A stretch of DNA of 64,000 nucleotides from Pontivivens marinum (GCF_900231835.1 NZ_OCTN01000003.1:62001-126000), one strand, 5' to 3'. Positions 8,816 to 19,053 are shown, counted from the stretch's first letter. The notes: a model not told the origin generated them from the sequence alone. A program made the numbers and translations.

Positions 8816-10441
8816 ATGCACAATCTGATGCAAGATTGGCCGCTGCGGGTAAATTCCATTCTGGACCACGCCGCGCGCTATCACGGCGACCGCCCGATCA
8901 TCAGCCGCTCGGTCGAGGGGCCGATCACCACCACGAACTGGGCTAAAACCCGTGGGCAGGCTCTGCGTTGCACACAGGCACTGCGCCGTCTGGGCGTGCA
9001 GCCGGGCGCGGTGGTTGGCGTTATGGCGTGGAACACCGCCCGCCTGCTGGAAATCTGGTACGGCGTACCGGGGGCCGGTGCCGTATTGCACACCCTGAAC
9101 CCACGCCTCTCCGTCGATCAGATGAGCTATGTCATCGATCATGCCGGCGATACGGTCCTGATGGTGGATGCCGACCTGCTGCCCCTGATCGCCGCGATCC
9201 GGCACCGCATCCCCAAGGTTGAGGCGATCATCGTCATGACCGACCGCGCCCATATGCCGGAAACCGATCTGGATGTGCTGTGCTACGAGGATCTGCTGGC
9301 GGTCGAGGATGGCAACACCACATGGCATGTCGGGGATGAGCGGGACGCCTGCGGCATCTGCTATACCTCCGGCACCACCGGCAATCCAAAGGGCGTGGTC
9401 TATACCCACCGCTCGAACGTGATCCACGCGCTCAGCATGCAAAGCGTGGACATGTTCGGCTTTGGCGCGGCGGATACTGTGATGCCGGTTGTGCCACTCT
9501 TCCACGCGAATGGCTGGTCCATCGGCTATTCCGCCCCCATGGCAGGCGCCGCGATGGTGATGCCCGGCCGCGATATGAGCCCCCCCGCGATTTACGAGAT
9601 GTTGCAAAGCGGCGTGACCACCACCGCCGCCGTGCCCACCGTCTGGCTGGGCCTGCTGAACTATCTGCGCGACAATCCCGACCTGAAATTCTCGACGCTA
9701 AAGAACGTCTTTATCGGCGGCTCGTCCTGCCCCCGTTCGGTGATCGAAACCTTCCAGAACACTTACGGCGTGCAGGTGATGCATGCATGGGGCATGACGG
9801 AGCTTAGCCCCGTCGGCACCGTGTGTACGTTCAAGCCTGAGGTCGCCGCCCTAGACCCCGCCGCGCGCCTTGATGTGCAGGAAACAGTCGGCCACCCGCC
9901 CTACACGGTGGAACTGAAAATCACCGCTGATGACGGCACCCAGCAGCCCGAGGATGGCGTCGCACAGGGTAAGCTGTGGACACGCGGCCCCGCCGTGGTT
10001 GGCGAATACCTGCATGCAGGCACATCCGCGACCGATCCGGATGGCTGGTTCGATACCGGCGATGTCGCCACCATCGATCCCAACGGCTATGTCCGCATTA
10101 CCGACCGGTCCAAGGACGTGATCAAATCGGGCGGCGAATGGATCAGCTCGATCGATCTGGAAAACGCCGCCGTGGCCCATCCCGACGTGGCCGAGGCCGC
10201 AGCAATCGGCATTGCCCACCCCAAATGGGACGAGCGCCCGATTCTGGTCGTGGTGCGTCACGCAGGCACTGATCCGAGCAAGCAATCGATTCTGGACCTC
10301 GTCGCGCAACGCTTTGCCAAATGGCAGGTGCCCGATGACGTGCTATTTGTTGATGAACTACCCCATACGGCGACGGGTAAGATCTCAAAACTAACACTTC
10401 GCACACAATTGAACGAGCAGAACTACACTTTACCTGCCTGA
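8816..10441 (+). CDS. AMP-forming acyl-CoA ligase (fatty acid / DmdB-like family)
   Basis: 541 aa from the ATG at 8816, with TGAGGAGA upstream. ANL-superfamily enzyme that activates a carboxylic acid with ATP and CoA. The P-loop [11 protein letters not shown], the [10 protein letters not shown] core motif, the GWFDTGDVA motif and the C-terminal TGKISK catalytic lysine are all present. Start ([11 protein letters not shown]) and length match the group holding medium-chain acyl-CoA ligases and the methylmercaptopropionate ligase DmdB common in marine Rhodobacterales. I cannot tell these apart by eye, and no dmdC/dmdD lies nearby. Confidence 0.87.
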   Translation: MHNLMQDWPLRVNSILDHAARYHGDRPIISRSVEGPITTTNWAKTRGQALRCTQALRRLGVQPGAVVGVMAWNTARLLEIWYGVPGAGAVLHTLNPRLSVDQMSYVIDHAGDTVLMVDADLLPLIAAIRHRIPKVEAIIVMTDRAHMPETDLDVLCYEDLLAVEDGNTTWHVGDERDACGICYTSGTTGNPKGVVYTHRSNVIHALSMQSVDMFGFGAADTVMPVVPLFHANGWSIGYSAPMAGAAMVMPGRDMSPPAIYEMLQSGVTTTAAVPTVWLGLLNYLRDNPDLKFSTLKNVFIGGSSCPRSVIETFQNTYGVQVMHAWGMTELSPVGTVCTFKPEVAALDPAARLDVQETVGHPPYTVELKITADDGTQQPEDGVAQGKLWTRGPAVVGEYLHAGTSATDPDGWFDTGDVATIDPNGYVRITDRSKDVIKSGGEWISSIDLENAAVAHPDVAEAAAIGIAHPKWDERPILVVVRHAGTDPSKQSILDLVAQRFAKWQVPDDVLFVDELPHTATGKISKLTLRTQLNEQNYTLPA

Positions 10442-10449
10442 TCTATTCG

Positions 10450-10484
10450 CCTTGGACAGAAAGTGCGCTAACTGCTGTCCGAGG
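10450..10484 (+). terminator. Hairpin after the acyl-CoA ligase
   Basis: 10-bp arms CCTTGGACAG/CTGTCCGAGG (one G-T pair) with a 15-base loop, 8 bases after the ligase stop and just before the next start at 10500. No T-run, so termination is uncertain. Confidence 0.4.
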
Positions 10485-10499
10485 CAGAACAGGTAAGAA

Positions 10500-11555
10500 A
10501 TGACCGCATTAGACCAGTATCAACGGTTAGAGGCCGTGGCGCTGTGGCGACCCACGCCCGAGGCGGACCCGCGCGAAGTCATAGTCAGCTTTGGCAACGC
10601 GACACTGACCCTGATGAATATGGATGAACAGCCATGGGCGCATTGGTCGCTGGCCGCGTTGCAGGAAATCGGCAGTGATGCTGGCGGGTTGGTCCTGACC
10701 CCTGATCCTGATCAGGCGGAAACGCTGACCCTCGACGATCCCGATATGATTGAGGCTATTCGCGCGATCAGCACAGATACCGGCCAACAACCCGACGCCG
10801 TGCGCCGCATCCGGTTGCTGATGCCAATGCTGCTGACCATCGCCGTGCTGATCGGTATCGGCCTGATGGCGCGCCACCCGATCACGGCCTATCTCAGCCA
10901 TCGAATCGACGATGTCACATGGGAACGGGCCGGAATTGCGCTGACCACGGAACTGATGCTGTCTGATAATGCACGCCTATGCCGCATCAGCAGTCCGGGC
11001 GCGTTGCGCACAACGCGAGGCCACCCCCTGCTGGCACAGATCAGCGCCCGCCTGACCACTGGCGGCACAACCATCCGCCCCACAATTGCCCGGTTCGAGG
11101 GCGCACCGGCCCTGTTCCTGCCGGGCAGTTTGGTGCTGATAAATGCGGATGTGATCGACCACGCAAATCAACCGGAACAAATCGCGGGCCTGCTGGCGCT
11201 GGCGCAGGCACGTCATAACCTGCACCTGAACCGCGATGTCACTACGCAAGCATTGGGGCTGGTCGGAACCATGCGCCTCGCCTTTTCCGGCGCTATTCCG
11301 CAGGCCTATTACGATGATATCCTGACGGCGCTGAAACACTCCGCCCAGCATGATGGCCAAGCGGACAGCGCCGCCCTACGCCTGCTGACCACGGCGCAAT
11401 TGCCCAGCCTGCCGGTCAGTCTGCTGCTCAACGAATATGGCGTGCCGCGACTGCGGATCGAGGCTTTGCAGGCCGGTGACAGCATCGGTCCCGCGATCTA
11501 CACCCCCGCACTGGACGATGCGGATTGGCTGCGGCTACAGGCGACGTGCCCCTAA
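10500..11555 (+). CDS. Membrane-anchored, degenerate M48-type (Ste24/YfgC-like) protein
   Basis: 351 aa. A small N-terminal beta-rich domain (about 1-95) precedes one membrane segment (about 103-122) and a periplasmic region whose layout is that of Rhodobacterales M48 peptidases. The strand ALFLPGSLVLINADVI aligns with the family's NAFALPGG segment, and the helix that follows (QIAGLLALAQARH) takes the place of the VLAHExxH zinc helix. All three zinc-site positions of HExxH are replaced, so it should not be an active metalloprotease. I recognise it by architecture rather than strong identity. It ends overlapping lolD by 4 bases, tail to tail. Confidence 0.6.
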   Translation: MTALDQYQRLEAVALWRPTPEADPREVIVSFGNATLTLMNMDEQPWAHWSLAALQEIGSDAGGLVLTPDPDQAETLTLDDPDMIEAIRAISTDTGQQPDAVRRIRLLMPMLLTIAVLIGIGLMARHPITAYLSHRIDDVTWERAGIALTTELMLSDNARLCRISSPGALRTTRGHPLLAQISARLTTGGTTIRPTIARFEGAPALFLPGSLVLINADVIDHANQPEQIAGLLALAQARHNLHLNRDVTTQALGLVGTMRLAFSGAIPQAYYDDILTALKHSAQHDGQADSAALRLLTTAQLPSLPVSLLLNEYGVPRLRIEALQAGDSIGPAIYTPALDDADWLRLQATCP

Positions 11556-12235
11556 ACCGGCACCACCGCCCCGCCCTGCAATCGCAGGGTACGATCCATC
11601 CGTCCTGCCAGCTCTAGGTTATGCGTCGCGATCACCGCGGACAGACCCGTTTCACGGACCAGGTTCATCAGCACCGCAAAAACCTGCTCGGATGTTTCTG
11701 GGTCCAGATTGCCCGTCGGCTCATCCGCTAATAGCAGGCTGGGCCGGTTGGCCAATGCACGGCAAAAGGCAACGCGCTGCTGTTCCCCGCCAGACATCTC
11801 CGAGGGGCGATGCGTCATCCGATCCGCCAACCCGACCGAGGTTAACAGCTCCACCGCCCGCGCCCGTGCTGCCGAGGCGCTGATACCCGCCGCACGTTGG
11901 GGCAGCTCGATATTCTCGCTTGCCGAAAATTCGGGCAGCAGGTGGTGGAATTGATAAACGAACCCGATGCTGGACCGGCGCAGGCGTGTGCGCGCCCGAT
12001 CCCCCAGCCGCGTTGCATCCTGTCCGCCAATCGTGACCCTGCCGTGATCCGTGGAATCCAGTAGGCCCGCGATATGCAGCAACGTGGATTTGCCCGAACC
12101 GGATGGCGCGACCAGCCCGACAATCTCACCCCGTGCGACGGTCAGGTCCAGTTCGCGCAGCACGGCAATCTCACCGGCGGTGCCCTCGTTATAGGTCTTG
12201 GAAATACCTGTCAGGTTCAGAGCCGGATCACTCAT
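11552..12235 (-). CDS. lolD: Lipoprotein-releasing system ATPase LolD
   Basis: 227 aa from the ATG at 12235, overlapping the end of lolC by 8 bases. Cytoplasmic ABC ATPase that powers extraction of outer-membrane lipoproteins from the inner membrane. Walker A (APSGSGKST), Q-loop VYQFHHLLPEF, signature MSGGEQQR and Walker [13 protein letters not shown] are all intact. The Q-loop sequence with HHLLPEFSA is typical of LolD and separates it from FtsE at 25.4 kb and MacB-type ATPases. Confidence 0.92.
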   Translation of the reverse strand: MSDPALNLTGISKTYNEGTAGEIAVLRELDLTVARGEIVGLVAPSGSGKSTLLHIAGLLDSTDHGRVTIGGQDATRLGDRARTRLRRSSIGFVYQFHHLLPEFSASENIELPQRAAGISASAARARAVELLTSVGLADRMTHRPSEMSGGEQQRVAFCRALANRPSLLLADEPTGNLDPETSEQVFAVLMNLVRETGLSAVIATHNLELAGRMDRTLRLQGGAVVPV

Positions 12236-13514
12236 AACGCAATGCCTCAACAGGGTTCATCCGCGCGGCACGACGCGCAGGGAAATAGGTGACGACAAAG
12301 GACAGGCCCAGCGACATCCCCGCCGCACGCAGCACATCCACCATGCGCAATTCCGCCGGCAGCTGGCTGATAAACCGGACCGAGGGGTCCCAGACCCCGC
12401 CGCCCAATGCCCAGTTCACAAAACCGAAAATCGGATCGATATAGATCGCGAACAGACATCCCAGCACAACGCCAACCGCCGTTCCGATCAGCCCGATCCC
12501 CGATCCGCAGATGAAGAACACGCGCAGGATCGACCCTTGGCTCAACCCCATGGTGCGCAGAATACCAACATCGCGTCCCTTGTTTTTCACCAGCATAATC
12601 AGGCCCGAGGTGATGTTCAGCGTCGCGATCAGCACCAGAATGGACAGGATGACAAACATGATGTTGTCCTCCATTTCCAGCGCCCGCAAAAACCCGCCCG
12701 AGGATTGTTGCCAAGTCCACGAATAGGTATCGCCGCCCGATGCCTCTAAAATCGCAGGGACCAAGGTGTTGACCCCCTCGGCATCCTCGACCAGCACTTC
12801 CAGCTCATCCACCACGCCATCGCGGTTAAAGAAGCTCTGCGCTTCGGCCAGCGGCATATAGACCCGCACCTTGTCGATATCAAAACGACCGACCTGAAAC
12901 ACGTGCACAACCTCATAGGTGGAGGTCCGCGGCGTTGTCCCCATCAGGCCCTGCACTCCATTGGGCGAAATCAACTGCACACGATCCCCGACCACAACGC
13001 CCAGCTGATTGGCAACGCCGGTGCCGATGGCAATCCCCTCATCCAGCCGGTCAAGGTTGCCCATGCTGATCTCAGGCTCCGCCAATAGGGGCAGCGTTTT
13101 AACGTCCTGCGTGATCTGGCCCAACACCTCAACACCGGCATTGCGGCCATTGGCGCTGGCCAGAACCTGACCGCGCACGGTAGGGGCCACGCGGGTTACA
13201 CCGGCAACCTGCCGCACAGCCTCGGCGCGGGCATCGTAATCGGACAGGGTGCGGATGACCTGCCCGTGTTCCGTCTGATAGGGGCTTTGGAAAACCTGCA
13301 CATGGGCATTTGCGCCCAGAATTGTCGCCACAAATTCACTGCGGAAACCGGAACGGACGGACAACGTAGCGATCAGCGCGAAAACGGCCAGTGCAATGCC
13401 GATCAGGCTGATCCACGTCATAACGCTGACCCCGCCCTCGCGTCTGCGCGCACGCAGATATCGCCAAGCGATCAACCATTCGAATGAAGAAAACGGTGCG
13501 GCACTGCCTGCCAT
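12228..13514 (-). CDS. lolC: Lipoprotein-releasing ABC transporter permease (LolC/LolE family)
   Basis: 428 aa. FEWLIAWRYLRARR at the N-terminus is the classic LolC/E start, followed by one membrane helix, a large periplasmic MacB-PCD-like domain (about 60-270), and three C-terminal helices. It pairs with LolD downstream. Only one permease gene is present here, so the complex is probably a homodimer of a hybrid permease (LolF type), as in other alphaproteobacteria with a single LolC/E; a second copy elsewhere cannot be excluded. It is downstream of proS on the same strand. Confidence 0.9.
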   Translation of the reverse strand: MAGSAAPFSSFEWLIAWRYLRARRREGGVSVMTWISLIGIALAVFALIATLSVRSGFRSEFVATILGANAHVQVFQSPYQTEHGQVIRTLSDYDARAEAVRQVAGVTRVAPTVRGQVLASANGRNAGVEVLGQITQDVKTLPLLAEPEISMGNLDRLDEGIAIGTGVANQLGVVVGDRVQLISPNGVQGLMGTTPRTSTYEVVHVFQVGRFDIDKVRVYMPLAEAQSFFNRDGVVDELEVLVEDAEGVNTLVPAILEASGGDTYSWTWQQSSGGFLRALEMEDNIMFVILSILVLIATLNITSGLIMLVKNKGRDVGILRTMGLSQGSILRVFFICGSGIGLIGTAVGVVLGCLFAIYIDPIFGFVNWALGGGVWDPSVRFISQLPAELRMVDVLRAAGMSLGLSFVVTYFPARRAARMNPVEALRYE

Positions 13515-13586
13515 GATATCCTCCGGCCTTGATGCCCGTGCGGAAACTGTGCGTGCCCGTGTGGCGCCTGTGTCAAAGAGGTAGCA

Positions 13587-13616
13587 CAGACCGGCGCGCT
13601 GTCACCCGCCGGTCTG
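13587..13616 (-). terminator. Hairpin after proS
   Basis: 10-bp perfect arms CAGACCGGCG/CGCCGGTCTG, 11 bases past the proS stop and upstream of lolC. Only a broken T stretch (CTCTTT) follows, so read-through into lolDC is possible. Confidence 0.5.
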
Positions 13617-13627
13617 CAATTAGTATT

Positions 13628-14965
13628 CTAGAGCCCGGCGAAGATTTCAGCCAGCTTGCCCACTGCCGCATCGGGGGCCATCGTTTCAGCCTCACCACTG
13701 CGACGCGAGGTGACCTCAACCACGCCTTCCTTCAGGCCGCGCGGCCCGACGGTGATGCGCCATGGCGACCCGATCAGATCGGCGGTGGCGAATTTGGTGC
13801 CTGCCCGCTCGGACCGGTCATCATACAACACCTCGATCCCTGCCTTGCCCAAGGCAGCGTACAGCTCCTCACACACGCGGTCAGTGTCGGTATCGCCCTG
13901 CTTCAGGTTCACGACGGACACACCGAATGGCGCAACGCTCTCGGGCCAGATGATGCCGTTCTCGTCGTGGTTCGCCTCGATCAACGCGCCGACAAGGCGG
14001 CTGACACCGATGCCGTGGCTGCCCATATGCACGGGCACATTCTTGCCATCCGTACCCTGAACATTTGCGCCCATCGCCTCGGAATACTTGGTGCCGAAAT
14101 AGAAGATCTGGCCTACCTCGATACCGCGCGCGGTCTTGCGACGCTCCTCGGGCACCTCGGCAAAGATCGCCTCATCGTGGGTTTCATCGGTGCGCGCATA
14201 GGGGGTGGTGAACTCCTCCATCAACGCCTGACACTGGGCCACATCGTCGAAATCCACATCCCGCTCACCCAAGGTCAGATCGGTAACGGCACTGTCATAG
14301 AAAACCTCGCTCTCACCCGTATCGGCAAGAACCAGGAACTCATGGGTGTAATCGCCACCAATCGGGCCACCATCCGCACGCATCGGAATCGCCTTCAGGC
14401 CCATCCGCTCGTAAGTCCGCAGATAGCTGACCATGTGTCGGTTATAGGCGTGCAGCGCGTCTTCCTTGGTCAGGTCGAAGTTGTAACCGTCCTTCATCAG
14501 GAATTCACGACCACGCATCACGCCAAAGCGGGGGCGGACCTCGTCACGGAATTTCCACTGGATGTGGTACAGCGTCAGCGGCAATTGCTTGTACGAGCTG
14601 ACATCACGACGGAAGATATCGGTGATCTGCTCCTCGTTCGTGGGGCCGTACAACATATCGCGGCCATGACGGTCGCTGATACGCAGCATTTCCTTGCCGT
14701 AATCATCGTAACGGCCGGATTCTTTCCACAGATCAGCAGACTGGATCGTTGGCATCAGCATGGGGTGATGACCCGCGCGCTGCTGCTCCTCATGCACGAT
14801 CTGTTCCAGACGGCGCAGGACCTTCAGGCCCATGGGCAACCACGAGTAGATACCCGCACTGGACTGGCGGATCAGACCCGCCCGCAACATTAAACGATGG
14901 CTCGCAATCTGCGCCTCAGCAGGCGTTTCTTTCAGAACGGGCATGAAATATCGGGACAGACGCAT
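13628..14965 (-). CDS. proS: Prolyl-tRNA synthetase, short alphaproteobacterial form
   Basis: 445 aa from the ATG at 14965, with GGAGAA upstream. Class II synthetase that charges tRNA-Pro. Motif 2 ([22 protein letters not shown]) and motif 3 ([13 protein letters not shown]) are visible, then the anticodon-binding domain. At about 445 aa it lacks the roughly 180-aa INS editing domain present in E. coli ProS (572 aa). This is normal for this lineage, and Ala-tRNA-Pro clearance then depends on a free-standing YbaK/ProXp-type protein not found in this window. Confidence 0.94.
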   Translation of the reverse strand: MRLSRYFMPVLKETPAEAQIASHRLMLRAGLIRQSSAGIYSWLPMGLKVLRRLEQIVHEEQQRAGHHPMLMPTIQSADLWKESGRYDDYGKEMLRISDRHGRDMLYGPTNEEQITDIFRRDVSSYKQLPLTLYHIQWKFRDEVRPRFGVMRGREFLMKDGYNFDLTKEDALHAYNRHMVSYLRTYERMGLKAIPMRADGGPIGGDYTHEFLVLADTGESEVFYDSAVTDLTLGERDVDFDDVAQCQALMEEFTTPYARTDETHDEAIFAEVPEERRKTARGIEVGQIFYFGTKYSEAMGANVQGTDGKNVPVHMGSHGIGVSRLVGALIEANHDENGIIWPESVAPFGVSVVNLKQGDTDTDRVCEELYAALGKAGIEVLYDDRSERAGTKFATADLIGSPWRITVGPRGLKEGVVEVTSRRSGEAETMAPDAAVGKLAEIFAGL

Positions 14966-15137
14966 CCGTAATTCTCCGGCAATTCGGTTTCTGCACCCGT
15001 CTAGTGCAGCACGCAACGCGGAGCAATGCCCGCCGGATTGAGCACCTGCCCTCCAAAACGATGATTGCCCGCATTTCAGGCAGTGCTGTGCATTGCATCA
15101 TCATTTTTTTACCAAGACAGAAAGTTTCATAGTGACG

Positions 15138-15234
15138 TGGAGGAAAAGTCGGTTTATTGTTTCCTTAAGCACCGCATAGACGGCCCAAGTCTGGGGAGAC
15201 TTAAGAAACGGATCGGCAATAGCCGGTCCGTTTT
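15138..15234 (+). ncRNA. Candidate structured small RNA between ppx and proS
   Basis: No protein gene fits 14966-15265. On the plus strand this stretch can fold into three successive hairpins: GGAAA/TTTCC, a perfect AAGTCT-GGGG-AGACTT (15187-15202), and a 10-bp stem (15208-15231) followed by TTTT. That is the shape of an independent sRNA with its own terminator, antisense in direction to both flanking genes. The promoter is not convincing; a CATAGT at about 15129 could be a -10 box. The alternative is that the last hairpin is only the ppx terminator read from the other strand. Confidence 0.35.
15208..15234 (+). terminator. Intrinsic terminator, probably bidirectional
   Basis: Arms ACGGATCGGC/GCCGGTCCGT (one G-T pair) with loop AATA, followed by TTTT on the plus strand and by TTTCTT on the minus strand. 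On the minus strand it lies about 35 bases after the ppx stop, so it can end ppk-ppx transcripts as well as a plus-strand sRNA. Confidence 0.65.
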
Positions 15235-15265
15235 GCGTTTAAACATCAAAGTAGTTTTTAGCGGC

Positions 15266-16756
15266 CTAATCGACCTGAATTCGGTGATTCAGGCCTAGAT
15301 TCGATGCCAACTTGGCCAAACGCTTCTCAACGACTTCACCACGCAATGCGGCCATTGCCCCGTCCAGAATCAGGACTATCTCGCCCTCGGACAGAATCAA
15401 CCGTGACTGCTGCAACGCATCGACAGAGGCTCCTGTTAGCATCGAGCCCAGCCGCAGGGTTCGCCCCACCGTTTCGGCCAAACGTTGCTGATCGGCGGAT
15501 AGTAGCCCGACCAAATCCTCATTCGGGCGGGCACGGCGCCCACTTTTATAGCGATTTGCCAACATCAGGCCCAGGAAGATCCGCCCGCGATGGGTGATTC
15601 CGCCCAAATTGGCCCGCGTGACAGATTCGAAACTGGCCGTCGGGCGAAAATCGGGATGGGTGCGCCAGTTCACATCGTGCAGCAAACAGGCCGCATGAAT
15701 CAGGCGCAGGGTCCACTCATCCTCTAGCGCGAATAGCGGCTGCACCCATTGATACAGCGCCTCACCGAATCCGGGGAATCGGGCGGCGGCAATCTCCATA
15801 TGGCGGCACGCCTCGGTCAGGGGGTCCAACTGCCGCGCCTCGGGCGACATCTGTTCGTACAGCACCCCCTCACGCAGGCCGTAGGAGGACACGGCGATCC
15901 GATCCGGCGCAAACACCTTGATCACTTGGCGCAACACCTGTGCGGCCAATGGAACCAGCGCTAGGCGTGCTTCGGATGTTGTGACCAGCTCACGGAAGGT
16001 GGCGGTGTCTTGATCAACCGCCCATTCCACCGTTTCCAGCAGTTCATCGGGCGCAACCTCATAGGCATGCAGCACATTCAGCGGATAATTCGTGCGCGCC
16101 ATATGCAGATTCGCAATCGCCCGCCACGATCCGCCGACCAGAAACATTTCCTCAACCTGACCGGGCAGCTTCTTACGCAAATCAGCCAAGGTGTTTGCAA
16201 TCACCCCATCCCGCTTTTTGGCCGAAATATCCGCCAGCGATAGCGGCGCCAGTTTCGAGGTCACACAAGTACCGATCCGACCACCATGCACACGGGCCAG
16301 CTCCATCGACGCGCCGCCAATATCCACCGTCAAACCCACAGCATCGGGCCACCCGACCAGCACCCCCTGCGCGGCTAGACGTGCCTCCTCGATCCCCTCA
16401 ACAACGCGCAATTCCAGACCGGTTTCGCGGGCAACCTCGGCCACGAAATCGGGGCCGTCCTCTGCCTCACGCACGGCGGCGGTGGCTACGCCGGTCAGGC
16501 TGGACAGGTTCATCCGTTCGGCCAGCGATACGAATCGACGCAAGGTGGACAGCGCCGAACGCCGCCCCTCGGGGTTCAACTTTCCCGTCGCGGCAACGCC
16601 TGCACCCAGCCCGCACAAAACCTTTTCGTTGAAAAAGTAAGCCGGCGATCGTGCAGCGCCGTCAAAGACGACCAACCGCACAGAGTTTGATCCCACATCG
16701 ACCACGCCGACCCGCGACAGGTCCAGCCCCTCGAATTGCTTGACCCGCTTGCCCAT
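15266..16756 (-). CDS. ppx: Exopolyphosphatase (Ppx/GppA family)
   Basis: 496 aa, with GGAGAG before the ATG. It hydrolyses terminal phosphate from polyphosphate and may act on pppGpp. The actin-like ATPase fold shows VDVGSNSVRLVVFDG (phosphate 1) and LTVDIGGASMEL (phosphate 2), then a C-terminal HD-like helical domain with LHDVNWR. It follows ppk by 107 bases on the same strand, so polyphosphate synthesis and breakdown are probably co-transcribed. Confidence 0.9.
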   Translation of the reverse strand: MGKRVKQFEGLDLSRVGVVDVGSNSVRLVVFDGAARSPAYFFNEKVLCGLGAGVAATGKLNPEGRRSALSTLRRFVSLAERMNLSSLTGVATAAVREAEDGPDFVAEVARETGLELRVVEGIEEARLAAQGVLVGWPDAVGLTVDIGGASMELARVHGGRIGTCVTSKLAPLSLADISAKKRDGVIANTLADLRKKLPGQVEEMFLVGGSWRAIANLHMARTNYPLNVLHAYEVAPDELLETVEWAVDQDTATFRELVTTSEARLALVPLAAQVLRQVIKVFAPDRIAVSSYGLREGVLYEQMSPEARQLDPLTEACRHMEIAAARFPGFGEALYQWVQPLFALEDEWTLRLIHAACLLHDVNWRTHPDFRPTASFESVTRANLGGITHRGRIFLGLMLANRYKSGRRARPNEDLVGLLSADQQRLAETVGRTLRLGSMLTGASVDALQQSRLILSEGEIVLILDGAMAALRGEVVEKRLAKLASNLGLNHRIQVD

Positions 16757-16863
16757 GGCGCTCTCCTAAATCAGCCCGCCCCTAGGATAGCGCGGCTGCG
16801 GGGCGTGGCCATGGAAAAATGCCCCTGCCGTATTTGTGCCAATCGTCACCGCGCCGTAAGGGC

Positions 16864-19053
16864 CTACTGCCCGCCGGACAGGCGCAATTTGGTCAGCAAC
16901 GGTGCGTCATCCGACCCACCACGACCACGGCCGCTTAGCGACGGGTTGCGCATAAAGAAGTCGTGGCAGCTAAACGCCTTACCCCCGTCAATCGCACCGG
17001 GCCGCGAGAAATCGCCATTGGCATCCAGAACCCAGCTATTCGCCTCATCTGCCAGATTCGCTGCCATCACCTGATGGATAATCTGCGCATGCACGGTGGG
17101 GTTCTTGATCTCGACCAAGGTTTCGACACGCCGGTTCAGGTTGCGGCCCATCAAATCAGCCGAGGAAATATAGACCCGCGCCTGATCCGAGGGCAGCCCG
17201 TGCCCGTTACCGAAACATGCAATCCGGCTATGCTCCAGAAAACGCCCAACGACCGATTTCACGCGGATATTTTCGGACAATCCGGTGATGCCCGGACGGA
17301 TCCCGCAAATGCCACGGATCACCATATCAATGCGCACGCCCGCCTGACTGGCGCGGTACATTGCATCAATGACCTCCGGCTCGATCAGCGAGTTACACTT
17401 GAACCACGCCGCCGCAGGACGACCCGCCTTGGCATGTTCAATCTCCACGTCGAGGCTGTCGATAATGTGGCTTTTCAGGCTGTGCGGCGACACATGCAGG
17501 TTCTCCAGCATCTCAGGCTTGGCATAGCCGGAAACGTAGTTGAACACCCGTGTTGCATCACGGCCCAGCGCCTTGTCACAGGTCATCAGGCTCAGGTCAG
17601 TATAGAAATTCGCGGTAATCGGATGGTAATTGCCGGTCCCGAAATGCGAGTAAGTCACCAGATCCTTGCCCTCACGCCGGACAACTGTGGACATCTTGGC
17701 GTGGGTTTTCCAATCGATGAAACCATATACAACCTGCGCGCCGGCACGCTCCAACTGACGTGACAAACGAATATTCGCCGCCTCGTCAAATCGGGCCTTC
17801 AGCTCAACCAAGGCGGTGACGCTCTTACCATCCTCGGCCGCCTCACACAGGGCCGCGACGATGGGCGAGTTTTTCGAGGTCCGGTACAGCGTCTGCTTGA
17901 TCGCCACCACGTCGGGATCATGGGCAGCCTGCTGAACAAAGCGGACAACGGTGTCGAAACTCTCATAGGGATGGTGCAGCAACATATCCTTCTGCTTGAT
18001 CGCAGCAAAGATATCGCCCTCGAAATCCTGTACCCGCTCCGGCGTGCGGGGCTTGTACTTTTTCCACAACATGTCCGGATGGTCGTCGATCACCAGCTCG
18101 CTCAGATCCGAGATACCGATTATGCCGTCCAGCTCGATCACCTCATCCGCATTGGCGTGCAGCTCCTCGATAATCATCGCACGCAAATCCGTCGGCGCAT
18201 TCATCGAGATTTTCAGTCGGATCACCTCACCACGACGGCGACGTTTCAGGGCGCTCTCGAATTCACGCACCAGATCCTCGGCCTCTTCCTCAACCTCCAG
18301 ATCGCTGTCGCGCAGCACGCGGAACGTACACAGACCCGCCGTTTCATAGCCGGGGAACAGGCGCGTCAGGAACAGCTCCAGCAGGCCCTCCAATGGCAGG
18401 AACCGGATCGTACCGGGGCGGCCGCCCTCCAGCCGGATAAAGCGGTTCACCTGATTGGGAACCGGCAGCAATGCCTCCAGCGGCGCACCATCCGAAACGC
18501 GACGCAATTGCAGCGCCATGGCGAAACCGGCATTGGGGATAAAGGGGAATGGATGCGCCGGATCAATGGCCAGTGGCGTCAGCACGGGGAACACCTGGTC
18601 CATAAAGACCTGCTCCAACCGCTCCACATCCACCTTGCTCAGGTCATTTATACCGACAACCTCGATATTCGCGTCCCGCATCAGGTCCTTTAGCGTGGCC
18701 CAGCATTCCTGCTGACGCAGCATCAGCGCGCGCGCATCCGCGTCGATCCGCTCCAACTGCTCCGCCGGTGTCATGCCATCAGCCGAGGGCTTGGTCACAC
18801 CGGCCCGCTTCAGCCCGCGCAATCCCGCAACGCGCACCGTAAAAAACTCGTCCAGATTCGAGCCGGAGATCGACAGGAACCGCACCCGCTCCAAGAGCGG
18901 CGCATCGGGGTTTTCCGCCGACTCCAACACGCGCCAGTTAAAGGACAGCCATGACAGCTCACGGTTGAAAAACCGCTGCGGCCCGCTGGCATCAAAATCA
19001 GAAAGCTCGACGGAGGGGCCGGGCACGGAGTTGAGAAAATCTGGATCGGTCAT
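16864..19053 (-). CDS. ppk1: Polyphosphate kinase 1
   Basis: 729 aa, usual for the family (about 690-730). It polymerises the gamma-phosphate of ATP into polyphosphate through a phospho-His intermediate. The N-terminal FFNRELSWLSFNWRVL, a central KQTLYRTS motif, HFGTGNYHP with the conserved His pair, and the C-terminal phospholipase-D-like HSRIACFG region are present. The ribosome site before the ATG at 19053 is weak. In related genomes hdaA commonly sits upstream; here the upstream neighbour is a divergent ybaB, so gene order has changed. Confidence 0.93.
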   Translation of the reverse strand: MTDPDFLNSVPGPSVELSDFDASGPQRFFNRELSWLSFNWRVLESAENPDAPLLERVRFLSISGSNLDEFFTVRVAGLRGLKRAGVTKPSADGMTPAEQLERIDADARALMLRQQECWATLKDLMRDANIEVVGINDLSKVDVERLEQVFMDQVFPVLTPLAIDPAHPFPFIPNAGFAMALQLRRVSDGAPLEALLPVPNQVNRFIRLEGGRPGTIRFLPLEGLLELFLTRLFPGYETAGLCTFRVLRDSDLEVEEEAEDLVREFESALKRRRRGEVIRLKISMNAPTDLRAMIIEELHANADEVIELDGIIGISDLSELVIDDHPDMLWKKYKPRTPERVQDFEGDIFAAIKQKDMLLHHPYESFDTVVRFVQQAAHDPDVVAIKQTLYRTSKNSPIVAALCEAAEDGKSVTALVELKARFDEAANIRLSRQLERAGAQVVYGFIDWKTHAKMSTVVRREGKDLVTYSHFGTGNYHPITANFYTDLSLMTCDKALGRDATRVFNYVSGYAKPEMLENLHVSPHSLKSHIIDSLDVEIEHAKAGRPAAAWFKCNSLIEPEVIDAMYRASQAGVRIDMVIRGICGIRPGITGLSENIRVKSVVGRFLEHSRIACFGNGHGLPSDQARVYISSADLMGRNLNRRVETLVEIKNPTVHAQIIHQVMAANLADEANSWVLDANGDFSRPGAIDGGKAFSCHDFFMRNPSLSGRGRGGSDDAPLLTKLRLSGGQ

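Noticed and set aside
13529-14893. 454-codon open frame on the plus strand opposite proS
   Set aside because: ProS is certain on the minus strand. The plus-strand translation is a high-GC shadow without domains.
15065-15298. 77-codon plus-strand frame between proS and ppx
   Set aside because: No ribosome site, no recognisable family, and it crosses the terminator hairpin and the ppx stop; a structured RNA explains the region better.
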